Origin: Micrasema longulum
Lineage: Eukaryota; Arthropoda; Insecta; Trichoptera; Brachycentridae
Assembly: GCA_022494885.1 (NCBI GenBank)
Contig: JAGVSM010001340.1
Location: 1 to 64,000, forward strand
Direction of reading: 5' to 3'
Length of the DNA: 64,000 nt
The position numbers and the translations under genes are program-made. The notes under the pieces were generated by a model, which worked only from the letters and a program-made list of their open reading frames with translations, was not told where the DNA came from and ran no database searches. Of the stretch, positions 12,331-23,326 are shown in pieces; positions within the stretch are counted from its first letter, which is position 1; each line of letters starts with the position of its first letter.

Positions 12331-13431
12331 TTAGTACTTAGTGAATTCACCTTTATTTTTTATAACATGTAAAATTCTATTATTTAGAGAAGCGTAAAGC
12401 GAATCTAAAATTTCTGATGTTATTTCTTCTTCCCAAACTTGAATTAAGTTTTTTTTTAATTCCTCAATGTTTTTTGATTTTTTTTTCCCGACTTTTTTTT
12501 TCATAATCGCCCATAAATTTTCTATCGGGTTCAAATCAGGGCTATTCCCGGGCCACGTCAACGATTTTAAGCCAATTTTCTCCTTGAATTCATTGATCTA
12601 TAAAAAAACAATAAATTATTTATCATGTGGTCACAAAATGCATTTAAAAATATATATATTTGTACTCACAGTGCGGGCTCTATGGCACGGCGCAGAATCG
12701 TCCTGAAAAATTGGGTCCGCGGTATACTGCGTAATGTCCTCGATTGTTGGAATAATATGTTTTTTTAACACTTTTTTGTACTGAATGGCATTCATCGTAC
12801 CCTGTACAAAATTTAGAGGTCCTAAACCGTATGCTGTCATGCACCCCCAAATCATCACGTAGGGTGAATGTTTAACGGTTCGAGTGACGCACGACGGATG
12901 ATATCTTTCCCCACGTTTTCGTCGAACTATCTTTCTGCCGTCTGGACCAAAAAGGTTGAATTTTGATTCATCAGAGAAAACAACATTTTGCCAATCCTCC
13001 AAGGTCCAATTCTGGTGCTCTTTCGCCCAATCCAGTCTAGCCTTCTTCATTTCGTCCGTGAGTAATGGTTTCTTTGCGGGACTCCGTGCTTGGAAACCAT
13101 GCTCCAACAGCTGCCTGGACACTGTTTTTACTGAAAATGTTGATGTGCTGGTAGACTGCACCTCTGCGTGTATTTCAGGTGCCGTTAAAAATCGATCGCG
13201 CATAACAATTTTTTTTATTAAGCGATCATCTCGGGCAGATGTCACGCGCCCCCGTCCGCTTCCTTTTTTCCGTTCTATGGATCCAGTTTCTTGGATTTTT
13301 TTAAATAAAAACCTCACTGCACCTTCTGAATACCCAACTCGACGAGATATTTCACAATTAGATATGTTTTCTTGCGACAATGTGATTATTTTGGATTTTA
13401 TCGCAATCGACATTTGCTTTGCACTTTCCAT
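12331..13431 (-). CDS. Tc1-like DD34E transposase, two exons
   Basis: Cut-and-paste transposase acting at the ends of its own element. Exon 1 is 13431-12670 and exon 2 is 12597-12331. The 72-bp gap (12598-12669) begins GTGAGT and ends TTATAG on the coding strand, lies between two whole codons and removes in-frame stops; with it removed the protein is 342 residues, normal for Tc1. Residues about 15-95 form the paired-like helix-turn-helix region (NISNCEISRRVGYSEGAVR) with a GSGRGR hook. Catalytic residues are D154 (VFSDESKF), D245 (FQDDSAPCH) and E280 (NPIENLW), with exactly 34 residues between the last two only when the intron is removed. The ATG at 13431 is preferred; an in-frame ATG at 13470 would add 13 residues. 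No inactivating change is visible. Without an RNA read, a deletion-type gap cannot be wholly ruled out, but the splice borders make an intron more likely. Confidence 0.85.
12598..12669 (-). other. Predicted 72-bp intron in the transposase
   Basis: Donor GTGAGTAC and acceptor TTTTTTTATAG on the minus strand, phase 0, AT-rich. It falls between the second and third catalytic residues. Confidence 0.75.
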
Positions 13432-13920
13432 GATTGTTGTGTTATGTTCACTCAAACGCGGGTAAAACAAGACTGTTGAGACATTTTAAAATGTAAATAT
13501 TGTAGAAAGGTGACACATAGTGTCCTTAATTTATTAAACAAAAGAAAGAGGTATCGATAAAGGATTTCTTAGAAAAAGGGTTCAGTAAAGTCAAGGGGCG
13601 CGGTAGCAGGTAAACTCGTAATTTTTTTTTGTCTTGCGGTGTATGTTTTTAAAAAAAAAAAAAACTAGTTATCTAATGAATTTATTTATTGTGTTTTTGC
13701 GATTATTTATGAATTACGTTTATACTTGTAACAAATTTTCTAAATATTTCAACAAAAAGCATAATTTTACTGGTGTGGTATATTATTGAATAATTTAGCA
13801 TTTACCACACGTTTACAAACAAAAACTAATTACGACGCTTATAAAACAAGAAACCGTTGAAAATGTATCTATTCACTTTGTCAATGTTCGAAAGGTCGAA
13901 AACAACTCAGGCCGGAAAAA

Positions 13921-14005
13921 TGAGAATCGAGTTGTGGCAGAGTGAGATTCGAGCGTCGGGCCTTTAATACGCGAGTCCGCAACACTACCGCGAGACCACG
14001 AGCCG
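13921..14005 (-). repeat. SINE family B fragment (tRNA-like head)
   Basis: Complement of GTGG-C-xxGACGCGGACTCGCG-type sequence with GGTCCxxGGxTCGAA-like box B and a terminal CACAACTCGATTC. The same family is at 18755, 34635 and 35947. It is derived from a tRNA but does not fold as a working tRNA gene. Confidence 0.55.
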
Positions 14006-14077
14006 AGATAAACAAGGCAGGGTCGCGGGGAGGGGGGAGGGGAGAGTGCCGCTGCCGGCCGGCGATAGCAGTCGTCA

Positions 14078-14430
14078 GGGCCTCGATTATGATGGGAAGA
14101 TAAAGACGTCATACCTTCACCTTGACGGTATTGTTGAAGATAAATTCGCTCTAGCGATTACAAAGATTTACTACCGACCCCCCACCTTCAAGTTTTGGGT
14201 AGGTACATCGATATGAAACAAGGGGAAGCGTACGTCACGGTACACATAGCTACGCTCTAAAATGGCATAGCTTCAATATTACGTCATAGTTAAAGATAAA
14301 ATTCTCCCGACCGACTACAATGATATACTATCGATACCCCCATTAAGTTAACCATTAAGTACACCATTAAGTTTTGATGTAAGTACATCGGTTTATACCG
14401 ACGGCTCTAGAACCCCTCGATAAGTTTATC
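14078..14430. repeat. Diverged direct duplication and short repeat edge
   Basis: GGGCCTCGATTATGATGGGAAG at 14078 resembles the end of the inverted-repeat element at 37095. From about 14130 on, a stretch with GATAAATTCGCTC, TACTACCGACCCCC and GTAGGTACATCG recurs in weaker form about 180 bp later (GATAAAATTCTCCCG, TACTATCGATACCCCC, GTAAGTACATCG). No coding sense. Confidence 0.4.
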
Positions 14431-16298
14431 TCCGCATTAAAAGTGACAAAAATTTCTTTCCACCTAGCATTTTTTTCTTTAATTACGATTAATTTAAATT
14501 TTTAATCGTTTTAAGTTTGGCATTTTTTTTTTAAAAGCCTATTAAAAATATGAGAGAGAAATAAGTAAGTTTCAAAGTCGAATTAAATTCCGACATAATT
14601 GTCACTTTAATAAAACGAACGCCTAGATGTGGAAATAATGTCGCTTGGTTCTCTCCTATTGACAAATAAGAGTATCTAGGCGTCAGGCACAGATTATATG
14701 CGTCAGAAAGTTACCACGCTAAAAAAAAAAATAGTTACTACATTTTTTCCAAAGTCATGCAAAATTCATGTTCAAGCGAGCATTTTTTGCTTGAATTGGG
14801 ATTTATTAGAGTTTATAATCGCTTTGAAGTGAGCACTTTTTATTAAAGAAGCCTATTAAAAATATAAATGAAAACTATTTTAAATGCTAATAACGTAAGG
14901 AATACAGAATAAAATACTGTTTATATTTTAGTTATCTGTTCTTGCTATTAACTTGTAAATATTTTAATGTATTAAACTGTAAATACCTAGCTTGGAACGA
15001 GGTATGTACCCTTGTTAGCTGGGCAAAGTGAAAAAAATGTATGTATGATAAAATATATAAATAAGCAAATAAAAAAATAAACTTCATAATCGTTTTCCTT
15101 ATTCTACTGTAGTCTAGAAATAAAATATTAAAAAATTTCCGATAAGGAAAATTATAACTCGCGAGTTCATTATGTATGTATTCGGGAGTTTCTTTATCTT
15201 TTCACCAACTTTGAGGGATTACTATTGTTCCTCATCAACAACTACATAAGTAATAAGAAGTATTCGCTTAGTAAGCAGAATAAGCACTGAACTTATCAGC
15301 TGCGCGCTGTGATGACGCTCTCGACGTCATTCTCATTGAAACTGATTCACTATCGCTGGACCCTGAACTTCCAACTTAGCAATACCTGCATGCTACACGC
15401 TGGTAGGCAGTAGGTACCTACACAATACACACACATACGGAACACAGATATGACTCACATGACACATGACAACATGACGCATCATAAGCATGCAATGTAT
15501 AGTGTATATCCATCAACCTAAATATATTCATAATGAACATTACGTACCTAATTTCATATGAGTGATATGGCGTTTTATCCTCTCTGCCTACTCCTACGGG
15601 GAAACGGCTCGATGGCTTATTTGTTTTTAAAGCTATTTTCTTAACACAAGTCCTACTGAACTGCTTATTTGCAGTTCATCGGTAATATATATAATACCTA
15701 TATCAAATTTAAATGTACCTGTAATTACTAAGAAGGTAAGTATATTATATTGATTACTATCACTTAAAGTAATTAAAATATGAAAGGTAATTATACTAAT
15801 CATACTGATTATGATTACCTACATATCGATTCTTTCCGGATTACAACAAATCGCTTTATAGACACGTAGGATTTATGCTTGTGGAAACGAGGGGCACCTA
15901 CCCCAGTCGACAGAAAAAAACAACGTTTTCTGGTACGTATTTATTACGTGTTAAATAATGTACAGAATCGGTCATGGAGAGTCAGAGTTACCGACTGATT
16001 CACTGATTGAACTAAGTGACAGAACTATATAAGCGTTTTAACTGATGGTACCTAAGGGTGCAACTGCTTTTACAGTGGGTAGTTGTCCATAATGTTCTCT
16101 TCAGCTCCCAGTGGGGAATCAAGGTCATTTTCTATTTCCCTGACTGCCAGCAATTCGGCATACGAGAGGGGTACTCTACTTACAGTAATTTGGATGTTTT
16201 TATCACTACACAGACGCATAAAACTTTACTTTTATTTGTCACTTTATTCACGTTCCGTAATGAATATGATTTTCATCCCCAACAGTGCGCTCACTCAC
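14431..16298. other. AT-rich intergenic DNA, no gene seen
   Basis: No protein-like frame, RNA gene or clear repeat. A LINE-like tail (GTATGTACCCTTGTTAGCTG, then A/T repeats) ends near 15080. Confidence 0.4.
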
Positions 16299-16300
16299 TA

Positions 16301-16667
16301 TACAGGGTGTTCTTTAAACCCTGTCACATCCGAAACCACAATGATCAGTATGAGAAAGAAGACATATTAGCATATTGAAAAAAATATTTAGAACAAAGAT
16401 TTTAAAAAAAAAAAAATATATTAAAAAAACAAATGGTTGCTTACTTCGGCAGGGGAAAAGTGAGGGAAGCGCGGCGCAGTATCGGATTCCCCCCTCCCCC
16501 TCCTCGTTTCTCCCCTGCAGAAGTAAGCAACCGTTTGCTTATTTTTTATATTTTATTTTTTAAAATTTTATTCGTTCTAAAAAAATATTTTAATGTGCCA
16601 ATATGTCTTCTCGCTCATACTGATAATCGCGGTTTCGGATGTGACAGGGTTTAACGAACATCCTGTA
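16301..16667. mobile_element. Foldback (hairpin) MITE, arms span the whole element
   Basis: The left half (TACAGGGTGTTCTTTAAACC, GTCACATCCGAAAC, then TATGAGAAAGAAGACATATT and GGTTGCTTACTTC) returns as its complement in the right half, ending GGGTTTAACGAACATCCTGTA. The GC-rich centre is around 16480. TA flanks both sides (16299-16300 and 16668-16669), compatible with a TA target. Arms differ by a small number of substitutions. Open frames within it are by-products of the palindrome. Confidence 0.88.
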
Positions 16668-16669
16668 TA

Positions 16670-18754
16670 ATAGGTAGTTACCGGTGACTCGGTGAGGAGT
16701 GAGGACTGAGGACCCACCTTCATGCAGGCAGGTGCCGGTATATAATATTATCGGTATCGCAATAAAAGTGATATAAGAAAGCTCCGCTCCATTTATCTCC
16801 GTTCATGGCATGTGTCATGTGCGGTTAATTTTATCAGGCGCAGGTACCTGCAGCAGTGGCGCACTCGAGGAGGGAATCGACTTCAAAACCAACCAATCGC
16901 GTTTTATAAATTATTTGAAAGAAGGGTTTACAAAACATAAATAATTTCAAAGTTTATTATCAACAGATCCTCTCAACCTTTCCGAAGCTACTATGAAAGA
17001 ATTTGAAGACCTGATATTCAGGTAGACAGGTACTCTCCACGAACTGAAAGTGGAACTTCAATTTTGCACAGATAAATTGCTAGACTGGAAAAATACCGGC
17101 GACCAAAAGATGCCTTAACGGCTTTGGCGTATTGCGAAGAGACGCTGAAGCTGCCAAATATTAAAACATTGTCGACCATGACTGTTTACTATCTTTAAAA
17201 TAGGCACCTATGTAAATACTTAGGAAATTTAATACCCCCGCCAGAAAAAAAATCCCCCGTGCGGATGTGCGGATGTGCGCCACTGACCTATAACTATCGG
17301 TATAATTTAACGACCGCGAATTTCTTTTTCGCGAGTTACGAGATTTCCCTCGAACAGGATTTTAGTGCAATACTTAAATTATTGTGTTTAATACGTAATA
17401 TTATTATACAGCTTACTGCGCTTACAAAATTAATAAATACCCCCACCTGCTGCGTCCCGCTGCATCCTGCTGCGCTGAAATATTCTCGCATCTCTCTGTT
17501 TTTGAAATTGCCCAATATTTAGTTTAGTTTCGTAATGTGAAGAGGAAGACTCGTCTCCTGCAGACTGCAGACGATGCAGGCCGCATCCTACTCAACCGCA
17601 AATTGTTACCCAATCCTAATGACGAATTTTTGGTAGACTTTTCCTTTTTGGGTTAATCTTTTTCACGTTTCGTGTTCAGTATCTTCTTTCCCCGAACTGT
17701 TATGGTCAGATAGCCAAACATTTGAAAAAATGTTTAAGACACGAAGTATATTATATATTTATATTCTTACAAACTAAATTGATCGCGAAATTAAAAGTAT
17801 GTATATAATTATGATTAAATAAATTGTTTATTACTATTTCATTGATCAGCCCTGTTCCGCAAGTCGTTAAATATTGTCAACTCTTTCGTTCAATTATAAT
17901 TATTGCAACAATAACTTTGGTAAATTAAGGCGTGTATCACTCAAATTCGGGTGCGTTGCCGAGTAAAAAACCGAACACTGTATTTATTGAATTATTTACG
18001 AACATTGTCCACGTATAATATTTACCAGTCAGAAGATGCCCATTAGAGAGTGAAAGAGTATCTTTAATTTATTACTTGTATAATGAATAGATATATTATA
18101 CATCGTTTGGTAGAGAGAAACAACCACCACGTCCATTTCGATGTTCGTGTGTTTGTGACAATATCAGACTGCAAACATTATGTAGGGTAGGTGGGGTACT
18201 AGGTACCTGTGCCCTTCAGAGTAGTAATTCTCCAGAGAAGCCTAGAACAAAAGCGTTCCAAATTTAAGGTTTGGTTTTAAATTGGTTTTTAGTTTAACAA
18301 CAAACGTGTAATTGACGGTTTCGGTTTGCGCTCGCAATTCTCAACCCAAGTACCTACGGCCCGTTCGATTGCTGTAATATGTAGCTAAGTTCGTGATCAA
18401 TAAGCGTAGAAGGGTTTTTCTCCGTATGGGCGACTCTATTAAGTTTTTACTTTAGACTGTACCCTAACATAAACGTGGCGTTAGTGCCTATTTCAGTTTC
18501 GTGTTAGGTACATTTAAGGGAAATGACGATGTTGCGTACATTTATTATTAACTGTGTCCGCAATTTAACTATGTATATTTAAGATTTATAATAATAATCA
18601 CCATTATTATTAATACAGTTTCGTTATTTTATAAAGGCACTTAATGAAAAAGAAAAGTGAACGAAGCGAGATGTATATCAACTTTTAAAAGCCACTAATT
18701 ACCAAATAAATAAGACGGCAAGGGATTTTGAAATGAATAATTAAAATATGAATC
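16670..18754. other. Intergenic DNA with one coding-like relic
   Basis: At about 16960-17180 the plus strand reads LNLSEATMKEFEDLIFR, then HELKVELQFCTDKLLDWKN, and after a frame change LTALAYCEETLKLPNI. This looks like an old protein-coding or transposase relic, but I do not recognise it. The rest is AT-rich with no gene seen. Confidence 0.35.
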
Positions 18755-18910
18755 GGCTTGTGATCGTGTGGCTGGTATCGTGGGCTCACGGATCAAAGGT
18801 CCGAGGCTCGCACCCCGCTCTACCACAACTTGATTCCCTTCAATTGGTGATTAAATAACTAATAGTTAGTTATTTACAACTCATTAAAAATGACAACCGA
18901 AATTAAAATA
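18755..18910 (+). repeat. SINE family B copy
   Basis: tRNA-like head with GTGTGGCTGGTATCGTGGGC, then GGTCCGAGGCTCGCACCCC and CCACAACTTGATTCC, followed by the body TTATTTACAACTCATTAAAAATG, which is shared with the copy at 35947-36075. Confidence 0.65.
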
Positions 18911-19439
18911 ATAAGAAAAATTGTAAGAACCCAAATGGTTATTTTTAAAAAAAATAAAAAATATAGTCGTCTTTGCAATTTACCTAAATATTTAAATTTT
19001 GGGGGCATTTTTGAATAAGAAAATGGGAATTATCTCGGAAAAGATCGAGGACCTCGACCTCGGCCTTCTCGGAGTCCGCGGCAACTCGACACTCGACACT
19101 CGACTGTAATAATACGAGTATAAACAAATAAATATACGAGTACGCCATTATACGTGTTATGGCGTACTCGTATATTATAAAGTTTATCCGTTGAAAATAA
19201 ATAAATGTAACGCAGAAGTAATACAATATACCCACCTTGATCATCAAATAAAAACACTATTATTTAATACCACCATTTGTGAATGTCCTCATAATCCACC
19301 GGTGCGGGGTTGCGTTGAATTCAGAGAGGGCCGGTTATTCTGAAAACGATTTTGGCATCTTTTGTCTTATATTCTGATCCATTTAGAATATAAGACAATA
19401 CGCAATACGCAATACGCAATACGCCATAAAAACCAATAA

Positions 19440-20060
19440 ACGTATAACAGTGATCAAAGACTGGCTAGATCAGAATCTCCTTTCTCTTAATTGCGAAAAC
19501 ACTTTCTTCGGACATTTTTACAATTCTAAATCGTCAGCCCCTTCTTCTGACCTTAACATTATGTTTCATAATAAATACCGTAACATTGATGTATGTACTC
19601 ATAATAACTGCAAAAAAATAAAACTGAAAAGTCGATAAAAACTTTGGGAGGAACGTTAGACTGTCAACTCAAATGGACTAATCATATTGAAAACATCGTT
19701 AACAGATTGAGATATTTGACCTATGTTTTCAAACGTTTGACTAGTTATGTTCATCCAAACACTGGCAAAATGGTTTATCATGCTCTCGCACAGTCTTCTC
19801 TTTCGTATGGAATAATTAAAAGGGGAGGAGCCTATAATAATCAAGTTAAGCCTTTAGAAACCGTACAAAAACTAATTATTTAAATTATACGAGTACTTCA
19901 CAAAAATTCAACTTTTCCCTTCAACCAATTATTTCAGGAAGCTGAACTTTCAAAGCTACGAGAAATCTATTGCCAGCAATCTCTAAAATATGTTTTAATG
20001 CGCCAGAATTTATTTCCTAAAAATTTCAATAGATCTAGTCAAAGATTGAATATATTTTTA
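19440..20060 (+). pseudogene. Jockey-like RT C-terminal fragment
   Basis: Plus-strand pieces read IKDWLDQNLLSLNCENT and, after a frame change, TLGGTLDCQLKWTNHI, LRYLTYVFKRL and MVYHALAQSSLSYGI, then PLETVQK. These are the post-catalytic region of jockey-type reverse transcriptases (YLG-xxD--L-W--HI then the YHAL-QS-L-YGI segment). The catalytic core is absent, and stops follow. Dead 5'-truncated copy. Confidence 0.7.
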
Positions 20061-20094
20061 TTTATATCCCTACAGAGATGAGGTAGAATTTTTT

Positions 20095-20175
20095 TCAAAT
20101 TCAGGATTATGGATATTCGAGCGTTTACAGGGCTTATGACCTGTCATTGGCTGGGTTAAGTGGCCACTTTAAGTA
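20095..20175 (-). repeat. Short interspersed repeat D
   Basis: The complement reads AGTGGCCACTTAACCCAGCC, ATGACAGGTCATAAGCCC and TGTAAACGCTCGAATATCC. It recurs at 36220-36325 and 38325-38412. Family unknown. Confidence 0.5.
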
Positions 20176-20509
20176 GGTACTACAACATTCCCATTGGGAG
20201 AAATCCAGATTTGTGTATGTACAAATACACGTACCAAAATAAAGATTGAATAGTTTACTTGAAACCCCTTATTGTAAATCCAGACTCTGGCAAAGACACT
20301 CATTTTTTATAGCTTCAAAACTGTCCGATGCATTTCATATGGACAGTATGATAGATATGATTTATTTTAATATATTTCGATGAAAAAATTTGTATGGATA
20401 AAAAAACGGATTTAATTACCTTATTTTTTAATGAATAGAATATACTTTTACTATAATTTTCTCATTTTTAGTGACAAAAAAATTGTGCTTTAATATCAGC
20501 AAAAAAATT

Positions 20510-20596
20510 CAGATACACTGTGATTGGTGTACCGATGCAATGCCCTATGCACTATTAGGTGCGAAAGGGAATGATGATGATGATGATGAATATCAG
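20510..20596 (+). repeat. SINE family A 3' fragment
   Basis: Carries TGATTGGTGTACCGATGCA, TGCCCTATGCAC and a (GAT)n tail, the 3' portion of the SINE seen more completely at 52751-52990. Confidence 0.6.
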
Positions 20597-20829
20597 CACT
20601 CTATTGATATCCCTATTGTATTCTTCCAGCAGCCTTTATTTCAATTAAAAATAAAATGTATACCCACACAGGCCATGCCTTTGTGGGATTTTTGTGTTAA
20701 TGTATTATTTTTTTTGTATTTGTAACTAATGTATACCTATTGTAAAATGCAAAAAGAAATTATAATAAATAAAAATAAAGAATAATTTAAAAAACGTGTT
20801 TGGTTATGTGTCAATAAAAATCTATTCTT

Positions 20830-22050
20830 TTTTTAGAACATAATAAAAATATGTATGTTTTAGCTGTGTTTTTGGACTTTAAAAGGGCATTTGAAACAAT
20901 AGATCGAAAAAAATTACTACAAAAACTTGAAATAATAGGACTATCAAATGAGGCTCTCAATTTATTCAAAGAATATCTTCAAGGAAGAAAACAAGTAACT
21001 AAAATAGAAAACAAAATATCTGAACCATTGGAGAATAATTTAGGAGTTCCCCAAGGATCAGTTCTAGGACCAATTTTATTTATAATATATATAAACGACA
21101 TCACAAATATAACAAAACACTGCAAACTACAATTATTTGCCGATGATACATTAATCTATATAGCGGGAGAAAATTATACAGAGACTTTACAAAAATTAAA
21201 CGAGGACTTAAACAGAATATCTGAGTGGCTCAAAACTAATAAACTTCAGCTTAATGTTGGAAAAACAAAATACATGGAATTAGGAAGGAAAAAGCCAAAC
21301 CCAAGGATGAATGTACTTATTGATAATGAAACCATAGAAAAGGTTAATGAAATGAAATATTTGGGGATAATACTTGATTCAAAATTGACATTAAATGCAA
21401 ATTTTGAACACTTTAATAAAAAAATATCAAAAAAAATATTTTTCCTTAGTAGATTGAGAAATAAATTAAATAAAGATACTGCAGAACTAATTTACAAAAC
21501 AATCATTCTTCCACATATAGATTACTGCTCAACAATATTATTTTTAGCAAACGAAGGAAATTTAAATAAACTAGAAATTTTACAAAATAAAGCGATGAGA
21601 ATAGTTCTTAAGAAAAATAAATATAGCAATGTAAAAAAATGAGAGATGAACTAAAATGGTTATCTGTAAGAAGGAGACTTAAATTTAATATGTTGATATT
21701 TATGCATAAATTTTTTCACGATAAATTACCAAAATATTTTAAGGATATAGTTGTCTTAAACAAAAATTGTCATGAATATGCTACTAGACAAAATGATAAA
21801 ATAAGACTACCAATAATGGTTTCAATAATGAAAAGAGCTGAGTCGCAAAATTGTTTGATGTATAAGGGTTTAAAAATGTATGATGAGATGCCTGAATGTA
21901 TGAAGAATGAAAAGTGTCTGAAAGAATTTAAAAATAAATGTATAAGTTACTGTAAGGAAATGTAAATATATATAGATGATGTAAATGTACATAATAGTTT
22001 ATATTAGTTTTAATGCTAATTTAAGAAATAAATTTAAAAAAAAATAAATA
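20830..22050 (+). pseudogene. LINE reverse transcriptase, 5'-truncated, one frameshift
   Basis: The best-preserved LINE in the window. Frame 20851-21642 (263 codons) starts inside the RT palm: VFLDFKRAFETIDR (first catalytic D), NNLGVPQGSVLGPILFIIYI, LFADDTLIYI (catalytic DD), LNVGKTKYM and MKYLGIILDSKL, then LPHIDYCSTILFL and LQNKAMRIVL. A one-base change in an A run at about 21635 moves the reading to 21639-21965, which ends the protein with LPKYFKDIV and TRQNDKIRLP. An A-rich tail is near 22025. Cut at its 5' end, so it has no endonuclease and cannot move by itself. The sequence fits jockey/CR1-type LINEs; the exact clade is not determined. Confidence 0.88.
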
Positions 22051-22059
22051 AAAAAATAA

Positions 22060-22698
22060 TAGAACTATAAAATGTTTTTGCGATAAATGTATTTATTATG
22101 AGCAGATAGTATTTTAAGATTTAAAAAATAAACAACGAAGACTTTCTTTACAGCTCCGAAGTTGAATGATGCGGAGAAGGGAGGGCATAGGCATAACGGG
22201 GACGTGGGGCATAAGGGGGCTACCCACAATGAGGATGTTCAGTGGTTTTTTTTATTTTTTTTTTATTCGTTAATAGACTATTACTAAGCCAAAAAAATGT
22301 TATTTCAATTTTTATATATCGTATTATGAGCGCTACGATTTTTTAAAGTTTTGTATTTCTGAGTGACGTCGAAGGTTATTTCCGCTTATTCTCATTCGGT
22401 TCTTCCATTGGTCCAGAAGCGACAAGCAGGCCGGAAATCTTCCATAGCTCTCAGATCATAGGTTGATTAATATGAACCAGTGACGTCATTCAAAGTTGTG
22501 CGTTTTTATTTTTCATTATTTTTTCCGTCCATTTTCAAGAAACTTTACCGTACAATTTAATGCTCTAATTTTTACCCCACGCAAGAAAACATTTTTTGTA
22601 TCCGATTTCCCGTAGGGCTGAAGTTCCTCATTGTATAAGCTGGAGATGCTCGCTGTGTGTTGCGCAGCAGGCCATTTAAGATCGACGTTCAGCTTTCA
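22060..22698. other. Intergenic DNA, no gene seen
   Basis: Near 22190-22240 are GGCATAACGGGGACGTGGGGC and GGCATAAGGGGGC words like those at the centre of the following inverted repeat, so it may contain an edge of the same element. Confidence 0.35.
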
Positions 22699-23268
22699 GA
22701 ACGGAAGCGACCAGAGAAGAACGTGCACGCGGCCATTTTTTAAGTAAAAAGAAGATTTTTACTGTTTTTCTTCCTATTCTCCGTGAATACGAAAAAAATA
22801 TGAAAAGGCAAGCACTACACCACCTATTGTGATATTTTTTGTGTTTATTTATTAGATATATTCTGCTTAAAATCAATGTGCAGTATTTTTTGTTTGTAAA
22901 AAAAAGTTTCTGTATTACTAGAAATAGGGACATAACGGAAACAATGGTACGGAGCATGATGGTGTACCATGGTGTGGGACATTATGCCCAGTAATGGGGT
23001 ACACCATCGTGCCCCGTACCATTGTTTCCGTTATGTCCCTATTTCTAGTAATACAGAAACTTTTTTTTACAAAACAAAAAATACTGCACATTGATTTTAA
23101 GCAGAATATATCTAATAAATAAACACAAAAAATATCACAATAGGTGGTGTAGTGCTTGCCTTTTCATATTTTTTTCGTATTCACGGAGAATAGGAAGAAA
23201 AACAGTAAAAATCTTCTTTTTACTTAAAAAATGGCCGCGTGCACGTTCTTCTCTAGTCGCTTCCGTTC
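22699..23268. repeat. Large inverted repeat, arms about 270 bp
   Basis: The left arm starts GAACGGAAGCGACCAGAGAAG and the right arm ends with its complement (one mismatch). The arms stay nearly identical inward to GGTGTACC at 22961 and GGTACACC at about 22998, with a spacer of about 30 bp. The same 60-residue frame is therefore open on the minus strand at 22700-22957 and on the plus strand at 23091-23270; neither is a gene. The right arm leads directly into a pogo-type transposase start, so the arms look like two head-to-head copies of the 5' end of one transposon. Confidence 0.9.
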
Positions 23269-23326
23269 ATCCATTACTCATTTTAATAATAATAAAGTTA
23301 TTGTACCTGTTTTTTAATGTATTAAT

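Larger units (their letters stand above)
11970..13641 (-). mobile_element. Tc1/mariner-type DNA transposon, apparently complete
   Basis: Inverted ends CACCGCAAGACAAA...TTTACGAGTT (11970-11997) and its complement (13612-13641) match except in the length of an A/T run, and each is flanked outside by TA (11968-11969, 13642-13643), the obligatory Tc1 target duplication. The 1672-bp body holds one transposase gene on the minus strand and little else. The size, TA duplication and DD34E transposase all agree. Confidence 0.93.

Noticed and set aside
12956..13465. Plus ORF of 169 codons
   Set aside because: Antisense shadow of the Tc1 transposase.
13873..14112. Minus ORF of 79 codons in a GC-rich patch
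   Set aside because: Overlaps a SINE B head and has a low-complexity Ser/Pro/Arg composition.
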